A stretch of 64,000 bases of DNA from JAZLJD01 sp045617725 (GTDB lineage Bacteria > Bacillota > Clostridia > Lachnospirales > Lachnospiraceae), in NCBI GenBank assembly GCA_045617725.1, contig JAZLJD010000036.1:89633-153632 (forward strand), in the 5' to 3' direction. A model generated the notes under the pieces. That model did not search any database, was not told where the DNA came from, and saw nothing but the letters and a program-made list of their open reading frames with translations. Position numbers and translations under genes: made by a program. Positions 7,859 through 16,822 of the stretch are shown here, piece after piece; positions within the stretch are counted from its first letter, which is position 1; every line of letters begins with the position of its first letter.

Positions 7859-9547
7859 TTATTCCTCCCTTTCTTTTAGGTTGATAAAGTTATTTATGAC
7901 CTCTGCGACCGCGTCGTGATTGTGATCACAGGTAGTAACATAGTCAGCGGAAGCCTTGACGGCGTCGGTTGCATTATATACCGCACAACCGATTCCCGCT
8001 TCGGAAATCATGGATAAGTCATTTTCTTCATCACCCACGGATATTGTATCACAAGTATGTATTTTAAGTATAGTACATAGATTTTTTAATGCGTTACCTT
8101 TTCCCGCATTTTGGGGGAAAAACTCCACATATTCGGGGCAGGAATATACGCTGCTTAAGGAATCACCGAATTCATGAAGTACACGTTCCTGCAAAAGAGC
8201 AAGCAGGTCTTTTTTGTCACGGCCCGAAAGCTGTATGGCAAGTACCTTGCAGGGCTCTTCCGACAGATGGGAAAGTGCATCGGCCCCGATGATGGCAGGC
8301 CTCTTTATGATACCGCAGTAATACCTGAGTTCCTCCGTATCATGCAGGGAGACGATACTGTCGCTTGTGTAGGTCTGGCAGTGTACGCCGATTTCCTCCG
8401 CCAGCTCAAAAATCCGTTTTACAACGCTTAATTCAACGCCCAGCCGAAGGAGCACGCGGTCCGTATCACATTCATAGAGAAGACCGCCGTTATAAGCACT
8501 TATGTAGGAGCCGGGGAAGCCGATTTTGTGCGCTTTAAGGACATCCAGCATGGAATCGAGACTCCGGCCGCTCGAGTAGACGATGTGATGCCCGCATTCT
8601 GCCATACGGGAGAGTGCCACATACGTACCCGGGGTGATTTCCTTCTTCTTATTAAAAAGCGTTCCGTCCATATCCGTAAAGAGGTAGCGCTTTGGAATTC
8701 GTTTCACGATTTCCTGCAAAAAATTATCTCGAAGGGGCAGGTTGCCCTGGCCGTATCCGAGGTCGATGTTCTTTTTGGCAAGGCCGTGAAAATCAGAACC
8801 GCCGGAAGGAACCAGGTCATATTTGGCGGCCATCTTAAGGACGAAGGTTTCGTTCGCTTTTTTGTAGGTGGAATAGTAGGCTTCGATTCCTAAAAGGCCT
8901 GCTTCCTTCATCTCGGCAATCAGGTTTTGGAGGGTAGCCTTGCCCATTTTACAGAGCATGGGATGTGCAAAAACCGGTACGCCGCCTGCAAGGCGAATCG
9001 CCCGGATGGCATCCGTGGGAGAAATCTTGGGACGGGGAACATAGCAGGGGGCCCGGTCGCCGACATAGCGGGTGAAGGCCTCGTCACGGCTCGTTACATA
9101 GCCGTGCTCCAAAAGATAGGTGGCCATGTGAGCGCGAGTCAGGACGCAATCCGGGAATTCCTCTCTTAGAATGTCCGTGGTGAGAGGAATGCCGTGCTCA
9201 CTTAAAAGAGCACACATTTTGTCGTTTCGTGCGTCACGACTGTCGCGAAAACGCTTCAGTATATTCAGAAAAACAGGATTTTTGTAATCAATGAAGAGAC
9301 CTACGATGTGGACATCGCCTCCGCCGTATTCCGCGGAGATTTCGACGCCGGGAATTATGTGGATGTCGGTTCCCATTTGGCGCAGCCGGGAAGCGGTGGC
9401 AAATGCCGCAGGAAGGCCGTCGACCGTGTCGTGGTCCGTGATAGCAATAGAAGAAAGCCCCCGAAGGGCAGCATATTCCACGAGCTCTGCGGGGGTATAG
9501 GTTCCATCGGATGCAGTTGTATGGGTGTGCAGATCGATGGCAGTCAT
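7859..9547 (-). CDS. PHP phosphoesterase fused to Cof-type HAD phosphatase
   Basis: 562 aa with two hydrolase domains. Residues 1-280 are a PHP domain of the RNase AM/YciV type: metal ligands in LHTHT (His7, His9), ASDG (Asp14), ITDHDT (38-41) and GGSDFHG (249-255). Residues 288-562 are a Cof/HAD phosphatase: nucleophile Asp292 and Asp294 in FTDMDGTLF, SSGRS, and VGDEENDLSMI near the end. Both active sites look intact. The start ATG overlaps the stop of the ABC-F gene (TAATG), indicating coupling. PHP enzymes of this type degrade short RNA or 3'-phosphonucleotides and HAD-Cof enzymes dephosphorylate sugar phosphates or nucleotides; the joint substrate is not evident. Confidence 0.92.
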   Translation of the reverse strand: MTAIDLHTHTTASDGTYTPAELVEYAALRGLSSIAITDHDTVDGLPAAFATASRLRQMGTDIHIIPGVEISAEYGGGDVHIVGLFIDYKNPVFLNILKRFRDSRDARNDKMCALLSEHGIPLTTDILREEFPDCVLTRAHMATYLLEHGYVTSRDEAFTRYVGDRAPCYVPRPKISPTDAIRAIRLAGGVPVFAHPMLCKMGKATLQNLIAEMKEAGLLGIEAYYSTYKKANETFVLKMAAKYDLVPSGGSDFHGLAKKNIDLGYGQGNLPLRDNFLQEIVKRIPKRYLFTDMDGTLFNKKKEITPGTYVALSRMAECGHHIVYSSGRSLDSMLDVLKAHKIGFPGSYISAYNGGLLYECDTDRVLLRLGVELSVVKRIFELAEEIGVHCQTYTSDSIVSLHDTEELRYYCGIIKRPAIIGADALSHLSEEPCKVLAIQLSGRDKKDLLALLQERVLHEFGDSLSSVYSCPEYVEFFPQNAGKGNALKNLCTILKIHTCDTISVGDEENDLSMISEAGIGCAVYNATDAVKASADYVTTCDHNHDAVAEVINNFINLKEREE

Positions 9548-11184
9548 TAGTTTTCGTCCTCTTCGGCCTGCGCGGTATAAACCGTACGCTTACGGGCCAT
9601 TTCATCACTGGCGAGATACTCGTCGTAGGTGGTGATCTTGTCAATCAGTGTTCCGTCCGGAAGAATCTCCATGATACGGTTGGCCGTCGTTTCAACAAAC
9701 TGATGGTCGTGGCAGGAGAAGAGTGCGACACCGGGGAACTTAATGAGACCGTTGTTTAAGGCGGTAATGGATTCCATGTCGAGGTGGTTGGTGGGCTCAT
9801 CGAGGATGAGGCAATTCGCTCCGGAAATCATCATCTTGGAAAGAAGGCAGCGAACCTTCTCACCACCCGAAAGCACCTTGACTTTCTTGACGCCGTCCTC
9901 GCCGGCAAAAAGCATACGGCCGAGGAAACCGCGTACATAGGTTACATCCTTGACGGGAGAGTAACCGAGCAGCCAGTCGGCAATCGTAAGTTCATTGGCA
10001 AATTCGGTGGTAGGATCCTTCGGGAAATATGCCTGGGAGGTTGTGACACCCCATTTATAGGTTCCGGCATCGGGTTCCATCTCGCCGACCAAAATCTTGA
10101 AGAGGGTAGTTTTGGCCTGTTCGTTGGCACCTACGAAGGCAACCTTGTCGTTGTGGTTTAAAATGAAGGAAACATTGTCAAGCACCTTGACACCGCCGAT
10201 GGTCTTTGTGATTCCTTCGACGCAGAGCACCTCGTTACCGATTTCACGGTCCGGCTTAAAGTCGATGTAAGGGTACTTACGGGAAGAAGGGCGGATCTCT
10301 TCGAGTTCGATCTTCTCAAGAGCACGCTTACGGCTGGTAGCCTGCTTACTCTTACTTGCATTGGCGGAGAATCGGGAAATGAATTCCTGCAATTCTTTGA
10401 TTTTCTCTTCCTTCTTTTTATTGGCCTCCTTCATCTGACGGATGAGGAGCTGGCTGGATTCATACCAGAAATCGTAGTTGCCGGCGTAGAGCTGAATCTT
10501 GCCGTAATCGATATCGGCGGTATGGGTACATACTTTATTTAAGAAGTAACGGTCATGGGAAACTACGATGACGGTGTTCTCAAAGCCGATAAGAAATTCC
10601 TCGAGCCACGCAATGGCATCCAGGTCCAAGTGGTTGGTGGGCTCATCGAGCAGAAGAATGTCGGGGTTTCCGAACAATGCCTTGGCAAGCAGAACCTTGA
10701 CCTTCTCATTACCGTTTAAGTCCTTCATGATGGAGTAATGGTATTCACTGTCGATGCCCAGACCGTTTAAGAGCATGGCCGCATTGGATTCAGCCTCCCA
10801 ACCGTCGAGCTCGGCGAACTCGCCCTCCAGTTCGGAAGCGCGGATTCCGTCCTCGTCCGTGAAGTCCTCTTTGGCATAGATGGCATCCTTCTCCTTCATG
10901 ATTTCGTAAAGACGCATGTTGCCCATGATGACAACATCCATAACCGGATATTCGTCGTATTTAAAGTGGTCCTGCTCCAAAACGGAAAGACGCTGACCGG
11001 GGGTAATGGTAATGTCACCGTTCGTGGTGTCGAGCTGGCCGCTTAAGATTTTGAGGAAGGTGGACTTGCCTGCACCGTTGGCGCCGATGAGTCCGTAGCA
11101 GTTGCCTTCCGTAAATTTGATGTTAACATCCTCGAACAATGCTTTTTTGCCGAGGCGTAAGGTTACGTTATTTGCACTAATCAT
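9547..11184 (-). CDS. ABC-F family ATPase (YkpA/YbiT-like)
   Basis: 545-aa soluble protein with two ABC ATPase domains and no membrane span, as expected for ABC-F ribosome-associated translation factors. Domain 1: Walker A GANGAGKST at 34-42, an atypical signature LNGNEKVKVLLAKAL, Walker B ILLLDEPTNHLD. Domain 2: degenerate Walker A GANEQAKTT, signature LSGGEKVRCLLSKMM, LILDEPTNHLD. The LNGNEK form and the altered second P-loop resemble the YkpA group. The inter-domain linker is basic. The ATG at 11184 has an AAAGG site; the longer frame adds 27 unlikely residues. First gene of a three-gene minus-strand operon. Target ligand or antibiotic unknown. Confidence 0.92.
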   Translation of the reverse strand: MISANNVTLRLGKKALFEDVNIKFTEGNCYGLIGANGAGKSTFLKILSGQLDTTNGDITITPGQRLSVLEQDHFKYDEYPVMDVVIMGNMRLYEIMKEKDAIYAKEDFTDEDGIRASELEGEFAELDGWEAESNAAMLLNGLGIDSEYHYSIMKDLNGNEKVKVLLAKALFGNPDILLLDEPTNHLDLDAIAWLEEFLIGFENTVIVVSHDRYFLNKVCTHTADIDYGKIQLYAGNYDFWYESSQLLIRQMKEANKKKEEKIKELQEFISRFSANASKSKQATSRKRALEKIELEEIRPSSRKYPYIDFKPDREIGNEVLCVEGITKTIGGVKVLDNVSFILNHNDKVAFVGANEQAKTTLFKILVGEMEPDAGTYKWGVTTSQAYFPKDPTTEFANELTIADWLLGYSPVKDVTYVRGFLGRMLFAGEDGVKKVKVLSGGEKVRCLLSKMMISGANCLILDEPTNHLDMESITALNNGLIKFPGVALFSCHDHQFVETTANRIMEILPDGTLIDKITTYDEYLASDEMARKRTVYTAQAEEDEN

Positions 11185-11237
11185 TTCAAAAACCTTTCTG
11201 TATGTGCTAAAACCTGTTAATGAGTCACACGGGAAAC

Positions 11238-11265
11238 ATTGTACATGAAAAATACTTTTTTGCAA
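11238..11265 (-). promoter_or_regulatory. Promoter for ABC-F operon
   Basis: Minus strand: TTGCAA (11260-11265), 16-base spacer, TACAAT (11238-11243), leaving a leader of roughly 50 bases to the ATG at 11184. It is divergent from the groESL promoter 46 bases away. Confidence 0.6.
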
Positions 11266-11311
11266 ATAATAATAAGAAATAAAAGGTTATAAAATTTTAA
11301 GAATTCTTGTG

Positions 11312-11340
11312 TTGCAATATGAGGTTGAATGACATACAAT
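11312..11340 (+). promoter_or_regulatory. groESL promoter
   Basis: TTGCAA (11312-11317), 17-base spacer, TACAAT (11335-11340). The CIRCE operator starts 9 bases after the -10 box, so it covers the transcription start and early leader, the usual place for HrcA repression. Confidence 0.8.
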
Positions 11341-11348
11341 ACACTTTG

Positions 11349-11375
11349 TTAGCACTTGAAGCATTAGAGTGCTAA
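11349..11375 (+). promoter_or_regulatory. CIRCE operator (HrcA site)
   Basis: TTAGCACTT-N9-GAGTGCTAA. It matches the CIRCE consensus TTAGCACTC-N9-GAGTGCTAA at 17 of 18 arm positions (one C-to-T change in the left arm). It predicts HrcA-controlled heat-shock induction of groESL. Confidence 0.97.
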
Positions 11376-11427
11376 TCCGCAAAAAAGAAAGTTCCGAATT
11401 CGGAATCGATAATAAGGAGGATTTATC

Positions 11428-11712
11428 ATGAAGTTAGTACCTTTGGGCGACAGAGTTGTATTAAGGCAACAGGAAGCTGAAGAGACGACCAAGTCCGGCA
11501 TTGTAATTGCATCCCAGAACAAGGAGAAACCGCAGATTGCCGATGTTGTGGCTGTTGGACCCGGCGGCAATGTAGATGGAAAGGAAATCACCATGTATGT
11601 GAAGGAAGGAGATCAGGTTCTCTTTTCCAAATATGCAGGCAATGAAGTAAAATTGGACGGCGAGGAATACATTGTTGTTCGCCAGAGCGAGATTCTCGCA
11701 ATTGTGAAATAA
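11428..11712 (+). CDS. groES: Co-chaperonin GroES
   Basis: 94-aa cytosolic heptameric lid of the GroEL folding chamber. Family motifs: LVPLGDRVVLRQQE at the start, KSGIVIAS, the flexible mobile loop around 18-35, VVAVGPGGNVDG and LFSKYAGNEVKLDGEEYIVVRQSEILAI. An AAGGAGG site 7 bases before the ATG is near-consensus, in line with strong expression. It sits 17 bases before groEL under the CIRCE-controlled promoter. Confidence 0.98.
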   Translation: MKLVPLGDRVVLRQQEAEETTKSGIVIASQNKEKPQIADVVAVGPGGNVDGKEITMYVKEGDQVLFSKYAGNEVKLDGEEYIVVRQSEILAIVK

Positions 11713-11729
11713 ACCGGAGGAATTGAATC

Positions 11730-13352
11730 ATGGCAAAAGAAATTAAATACGGTGCAGAAGCACGTGCAGCTTTAGAGGCTGGTGTGAATAAGCTTGCGGA
11801 TACCGTCCGCGTTACTTTGGGACCCAAAGGTAGAAACGTAGTTCTTGACAAGACCTACGGGGCTCCGCTTATTACAAACGATGGTGTTACCATTGCCAAG
11901 GAAATCGAGCTTGAGGATGCTTTCGAGAATATGGGCGCTCAGCTTGTTAAGGAAGTGGCAACCAAGACGAACGATGTTGCAGGTGACGGTACCACAACAG
12001 CTACCGTTTTGGCACAGGCAATGATCAACGAAGGTATGAAGAACCTCGCAGCAGGAGCCAATCCCATCATCTTAAGAAAGGGTATGAAGAAGGCTGCAGA
12101 TTGTGCAGTAGATGCCATTGCAAAGATGAGCCAGAAGGTATCAAGCTCCGAGCATATTGCAAGAGTAGCAGCTATTTCCGCAGGAGATGAGGAAGTAGGT
12201 AAGCTGGTTGCAGAGGCCATGGAGAAGGTTTCCGGCGACGGCGTTATTACCATCGAGGAAAGCAAGACCATGCAGACCGAACTCGACTTAGTACAGGGTA
12301 TGCAGTTTGACCGCGGTTACATTTCCGCATACATGGTTACCGATACAGACAAGATGGAAGCTGTACTGGATGATCCTTACATCTTTATCACGGACAAGAA
12401 GATTGCCAATATCCAGGAGATTCTTCCTGTACTTGAGCAGGTTGTTCAGAACGGAGCGAAGCTCTTAATCGTTTGTGAGGACCTTGAAGGTGAAGCACTT
12501 TCCACCATTATCGTCAATAAACTTCGCGGTACTTTCTCCGTAGTTGCTGTTAAGGCTCCCGGCTACGGCGACAGAAGAAAGGATATGCTGAAGGATATCG
12601 CAATTCTTACCGGCGGCATCGTTATTTCCGATGAGCTCGGTATTGATATGAAGAGTGTAACCTTAGACCAGCTCGGTAGAGCCAAGAGCGTTAAGGTAAG
12701 CAAGGATTCTACCGTAATCGTAGATGGTCTTGGTGACAAAAACGAAATCGCGAATCGCAGTGCCCAAATTAAGCATCAGATTGAAGCTACCACCTCTGAC
12801 TTTGACAGAGAGAAGCTTCAGGAGCGTCTTGCCAAAATGGCAGGCGGTGTAGCCGTAATCCGTGTGGGCGCAGCTACCGAAACCGAAATGAAGGAAGCAA
12901 AACTTCGTATGGAGGATGCACTTGCAGCTACCAGAGCAGCCGTTGAAGACGGTATCGTAAGCGGTGGCGGTAGTGCTTATATCCACGCATCCAAGGAAGT
13001 AGCAAAGCTTGTTGAAACCTTATCCGGTGATGAGAAGACCGGTGCAGCAATCGTATTGAAGGCATTGGAAGCTCCTCTTTATCACATTGCCATGAACGCA
13101 GGTCTTGAAGGCAGCGTAATCGTAAGCAAGGTCAGAGAGTCTCAGGTTGGCCAGGGCTTCGATGCTTTGAACGAGGAGTATGTTGACATGGTGAAAGCAG
13201 GTATCCTGGATCCTGCCAAGGTTAGCAAGAGCGCACTCCTTAATGCTACCAGCGTAGCAAGCACCTTACTTACTACGGAATCCGTTGTTGCAGCAATCAA
13301 AGAGGATGTTCCTCAGATGCCTGCAGGCGGCGGTATGGGCGGCATGATGTAG
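11730..13352 (+). CDS. groEL: Chaperonin GroEL
   Basis: 540-aa ATP-driven folding chamber subunit. Signatures: VTLGPKGRNVVLDK, the ATP site AGDGTTTATVLAQ with catalytic Asp-Gly-Thr, KAPGYGDRRKDML, and the Gly/Met-rich tail GGGMGGMM. Length and sequence are ordinary for Firmicutes. Third-position usage is skewed to codons typical of highly expressed genes. The TAG stop overlaps by one base the outer end of the palindromic element that starts at 13352, so no independent terminator lies between the gene and the element. Confidence 0.98.
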   Translation: MAKEIKYGAEARAALEAGVNKLADTVRVTLGPKGRNVVLDKTYGAPLITNDGVTIAKEIELEDAFENMGAQLVKEVATKTNDVAGDGTTTATVLAQAMINEGMKNLAAGANPIILRKGMKKAADCAVDAIAKMSQKVSSSEHIARVAAISAGDEEVGKLVAEAMEKVSGDGVITIEESKTMQTELDLVQGMQFDRGYISAYMVTDTDKMEAVLDDPYIFITDKKIANIQEILPVLEQVVQNGAKLLIVCEDLEGEALSTIIVNKLRGTFSVVAVKAPGYGDRRKDMLKDIAILTGGIVISDELGIDMKSVTLDQLGRAKSVKVSKDSTVIVDGLGDKNEIANRSAQIKHQIEATTSDFDREKLQERLAKMAGGVAVIRVGAATETEMKEAKLRMEDALAATRAAVEDGIVSGGGSAYIHASKEVAKLVETLSGDEKTGAAIVLKALEAPLYHIAMNAGLEGSVIVSKVRESQVGQGFDALNEEYVDMVKAGILDPAKVSKSALLNATSVASTLLTTESVVAAIKEDVPQMPAGGGMGGMM

Positions 13353-13786
13353 GGACGGGGTTTTCTGACACATCAAAGCGCTAAAGCGGCTCCTTAGGGC
13401 CGGCGAGAACAATTTCATATAGAGACGAATCACACTCCGAGCTATGGTTTTCTAAGTGTTTTGGGAAGTCTTTTGTACCTGACGCAACCGGCCTCTACGC
13501 GACTTCCGTGTCGCGTAGAGGCCTCGCCCGACCATCCGGGTCGGCCGTTGCTACGTACCTACAAAACACTAAGAAAACCTATGACTCTTCGTGAATCGAT
13601 TCGCCCTATATGAATTGCTTCTCTCCGGTACGGTGGAGCCGTTTTTTTGTTGTACGAGAACGCTTCCACAATCCTTCTCAAACACATAGCTCGGAGTGTG
13701 ATTCGTCTCTATATGGAATTGTTCTGGCAAGGCCCGGCCCGGCAGAACCGCTTTAGCGCTTTGATGTGTCAGAAACCCCCGTCCCC
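13352..13786. repeat. 435-bp nested palindromic repeat element (MITE-like)
   Basis: Fills the groEL-relA gap. The outer arms of about 100 bases (13352-13452 and 13686-13786) are imperfect inverted repeats, beginning GGGACGGGG and ending CCCCCGTCCCC. An inner copy of the same text (13563-13623, inverted) can also pair with the left arm (13405-13462), so the left arm has two competing partners. The apex holds a perfect 13-bp hairpin (13491-13503 / 13510-13522) and a second GC-rich hairpin (13528-13544). A short stem followed by GTTTTTTT lies at 13622-13648 and could end groEL transcripts. No credible protein frame. MITE-like element or large structured RNA; mobility is an inference. Confidence 0.8.
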
Positions 13787-13787
13787 A

Positions 13788-13816
13788 TTGACTAGATTCA
13801 ATTAACATAATATAAT
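13788..13816 (+). promoter_or_regulatory. relA promoter
   Basis: TTGACT (13788-13793), 17-base spacer, TATAAT (13811-13816). Close to consensus. It starts one base after the right end of the palindromic element, 47 bases before the relA ATG. Confidence 0.85.
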
Positions 13817-13862
13817 AGGCTTTAATTATTTTTTAAGAAATGTACGAAAAGGTGGTGATTTC

Positions 13863-16154
13863 ATGGCGGAAGTAAAAGCGAATCGCCTTGATGACAAAAA
13901 AATCCTGGATGTGCAAGAGTTTTTGAGCCCTGAGCAGCTTTACGACGGGCTTATTCTGCGTGTGCGAAAGTACCATCCGTCCGATGATATCACCATGATT
14001 GAGCGTGCTTACAATATTGCTTATGAAGCGCACAAGGAACAGGTAAGGCAGTCCGGAGAACCGTATATCATTCATCCCCTTTGCGTAGCCATCGGTCTTG
14101 CAGATCTTGAGATGGACAAGGAAACGATTATTGCGGGTATTCTGCATGATGTGGTAGAGGATACCGTCATGACCGACGAGGAAATTCGTCAGATTTTCGG
14201 TAATGATGTGGCGAATCTTGTGGACGGAGTCACCAAGCTGCAGCAGTTCCAATATATTCAGGGTGGACAGCTGGATCGCCAGCAGATGCAGGCCGATAAC
14301 CTACGAAAGATGTTCCTTGCAATGGCCAAGGATATTCGTGTCATCATCATTAAGTTGATTGACCGTCTGCACAATATGCGTACTCTGAAATTCGTTCCTC
14401 CCGAGAAACAGAAACGTATCGCCAGGGAGACACTTGATATTTACGCACCGATTGCACAGCGTCTCGGTATCAGCAAGATTAAGGTAGAGCTGGATGATTT
14501 GTCCCTTAAGTACCTGCAACCCGATGTTTACTATGACCTGGCAGAGAAGATCGCATCCAAGAAGAGCGCACGCGAGAGCTACGTTCAGGCGATTGTCGAT
14601 GAAGTGGCAGAGCATATTCGCGAAGCCGGTATCGATGCAACCGTTGACGGAAGAGTAAAGCACTTTTTCAGTATATATAAGAAGATGGTCAACCAGAACA
14701 AGACGCTTGACCAGATTTATGACCTTTTCGCAGTCCGCATCATCGTTGAAAATGTGAAGGACTGCTATGCGGCACTCGGAGTGATTCATTCCCTGTACAC
14801 TCCGGTTCCCGGCCGTTTCAAAGACTATATCGCCATGCCGAAGCCGAACATGTATCAGTCCCTGCATACGACCCTGATCGGTTCGAACGGCACGCCTTTT
14901 GAAATTCAAATCAGAACGTACGAAATGCATCGTACTGCAGAATTCGGTATCGCAGCGCACTGGAAGTATAAGGAGAGCAGCGACGGCAAGAAGATTGATA
15001 CCGGTGAGGAAGAGAAGCTTTCCTGGCTTCGCCAGATTCTCGACTGGCAGAACGATATGACCGACAACGCCGAGTTCATGAGCCTTTTAAAGAATGACCT
15101 TGACCTCTTCTCGGACAGCGTGTACTGCTTCACCCCGAACGGTGAGGTCAAGAACCTGCCTGCCGGCTCCACACCCATCGACTTTGCGTACAGTATTCAT
15201 TCCGCGGTCGGTAACAAAATGATCGGTGCCAGAGTCAACGGAAGACTGGTTACCATCGATTACCGCATCGTGAACGGAGACTGTATCGAGATTCTTACGA
15301 GCCAGAATTCCAAGGGACCTTCCAGGGACTGGCTGAATATCGTTCGTTCTACGCAGGCCAAAAACAAAATCAACCAGTGGTTTAAGAACGAATATAAGGA
15401 AGAAAACATCATTCGGGGTAAGGAACTCCTGATGACATACTGTAAGGCCAAGTCCATTAATACCGTGGACATTATGCGACCCGAGTATATGGAACTGATT
15501 ATGAATAAGTTCGGTTTCCGGGACTGGGACTCCGTTCTGGCCGCAATCGGTCACGGTGCTTTGAAAGAGGGCCAGGTTGCCAACCGGATGCTTGAGCAGT
15601 ATCAGCGTGACCACCAGAAGCAGATGACGGATGAAGAAGCCGTAAAGATCATCGAGGAAGCCAAGCCCAAGATGCTGCCCGCCAAGGATCATGGCAAGGG
15701 CGCCATTGTCGTGCATGGCGTGGATGATGTGGCAGTTCGTATCAGTAAGTGCTGCAATCCGCTTCCCGGCGATGAAATCGTGGGCTTTGTCACAAGAGGA
15801 CGCGGCGTAACCATTCACAGAACGGATTGCGACAATATCATTCATCTCGATGAAATCGAGAGAAACCGCTTGATTGATGCGGAGTGGCAGGCCGAAATCA
15901 ACGGCACGAGCTACCGTGCGGACATCGTCGTTTACGGTGAGAACCGGACCGGTATCATTGCGGATATCACGAGAGTCCTTCTCGATAAGAACATCAATAT
16001 TTCTTCCATGAATACCCGAATTAACAAGCAGAACATCTACTCCATTGAGTTCTCCTTCGAGGTATCGGGCAAAGAAGAATTGCAGCGCATTATTGATAAA
16101 CTGTCTACCCTTGTAGGCGTAATCGACATTGAAAGGACGGCAGGAAGATCATGA
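13863..16154 (+). CDS. relA: Bifunctional (p)ppGpp synthetase/hydrolase
   Basis: 763-aa long RSH enzyme that makes and degrades the stringent alarmone. Order: HD hydrolase domain (about 40-190, with HPLCVAIGLA and ILHDVVEDT), synthetase domain (about 240-360, with GRFKDYIAMPKPNMYQSLHT), TGS domain (about 400-460), a Cys-containing CCNPLPGDEIVGF region and a C-terminal ACT domain (about 690-763). Both active-site sets look intact, so it should be bifunctional. The ATG follows AGGTGGTG. It overlaps the MBL gene by ATGA. Likely the main RSH of the cell. Confidence 0.97.
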   Translation: MAEVKANRLDDKKILDVQEFLSPEQLYDGLILRVRKYHPSDDITMIERAYNIAYEAHKEQVRQSGEPYIIHPLCVAIGLADLEMDKETIIAGILHDVVEDTVMTDEEIRQIFGNDVANLVDGVTKLQQFQYIQGGQLDRQQMQADNLRKMFLAMAKDIRVIIIKLIDRLHNMRTLKFVPPEKQKRIARETLDIYAPIAQRLGISKIKVELDDLSLKYLQPDVYYDLAEKIASKKSARESYVQAIVDEVAEHIREAGIDATVDGRVKHFFSIYKKMVNQNKTLDQIYDLFAVRIIVENVKDCYAALGVIHSLYTPVPGRFKDYIAMPKPNMYQSLHTTLIGSNGTPFEIQIRTYEMHRTAEFGIAAHWKYKESSDGKKIDTGEEEKLSWLRQILDWQNDMTDNAEFMSLLKNDLDLFSDSVYCFTPNGEVKNLPAGSTPIDFAYSIHSAVGNKMIGARVNGRLVTIDYRIVNGDCIEILTSQNSKGPSRDWLNIVRSTQAKNKINQWFKNEYKEENIIRGKELLMTYCKAKSINTVDIMRPEYMELIMNKFGFRDWDSVLAAIGHGALKEGQVANRMLEQYQRDHQKQMTDEEAVKIIEEAKPKMLPAKDHGKGAIVVHGVDDVAVRISKCCNPLPGDEIVGFVTRGRGVTIHRTDCDNIIHLDEIERNRLIDAEWQAEINGTSYRADIVVYGENRTGIIADITRVLLDKNINISSMNTRINKQNIYSIEFSFEVSGKEELQRIIDKLSTLVGVIDIERTAGRS

Positions 16155-16783
16155 GCGGACTTAAGATAAAAAGAACGACGCTATCAGAGTGTGCCACGAA
16201 TTGCTACTTTTTGTCCCGGGAGGGAAGCAGTAGTGTCATCGTGATTGACCCCGGAGACGAAGGCCGTGCTTTATACGATGAATTTAAGGAGCAGGGACTT
16301 ACCGTGGAAGCGATTCTCTTAACCCACGGGCATTTCGATCACATCGGAGGGGTGAATGCCCTTAAGAAATACGCGGGATGCAAGGTATATGCTCTTTATA
16401 AGGAACGTGAGGTTTTACAAAAGCCTGAAGTCAGCATGACGCTTTACTATGTGGGCGGCCAGGTGGTTGATGCGGATGTATATCTTCACGACGGAGATGA
16501 ATTTACCGTCTGTGAGATTCCCTTTAAGGTCCTGCACACACCGGGACATACGGTGGGAAGCTGTTGCTATTACCTTAAGGAGGAAGGCATTCTTTTTAGC
16601 GGAGATACCCTGTTCTATGAGAGTGTGGGCAGAACCGATTTCCCCACCGGCTCGCAGGGAGAGCTGCTTCGTTCCGTTAAAGAGAAGCTTTTTACCCTGC
16701 CGGGAGATACGAAGGTTTATCCCGGACACGGGGAGCACACGACGATTGAACATGAAATGAAATATAATCCGTTCTGTGGGTAA
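16151..16783 (+). CDS. MBL-fold metal hydrolase (glyoxalase II-like)
   Basis: 210-aa metallo-beta-lactamase-fold enzyme. Metal ligands: THGHFDH (His59, His61, Asp63, His64), HTPGHTVGS, FSGDTLF, and PGHGEHT near the end. This matches the YcbL/YqgX glyoxalase II-like group, which hydrolyses thioesters such as S-lactoylglutathione analogues; the physiological substrate in organisms that lack glutathione is unclear. The start overlaps the relA stop (ATGA). The relA-MBL-hemZ order is common in Lachnospiraceae, from general knowledge. Confidence 0.92.
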   Translation: MSGLKIKRTTLSECATNCYFLSREGSSSVIVIDPGDEGRALYDEFKEQGLTVEAILLTHGHFDHIGGVNALKKYAGCKVYALYKEREVLQKPEVSMTLYYVGGQVVDADVYLHDGDEFTVCEIPFKVLHTPGHTVGSCCYYLKEEGILFSGDTLFYESVGRTDFPTGSQGELLRSVKEKLFTLPGDTKVYPGHGEHTTIEHEMKYNPFCG

Positions 16784-16822
16784 CAGGGCGGATTTTCACT
16801 ATTTTTTGTGATTAAGGTACAT

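Noticed and set aside
13569..13808. Small frame inside the palindromic element
   Set aside because: Crosses inverted-repeat arms and the relA promoter; composition follows the repeat, not a coding pattern.
14301..14960. Long antisense frames within relA (also 15087-15845)
   Set aside because: They mirror the codon bias of relA, have no start signals and no recognisable motifs.
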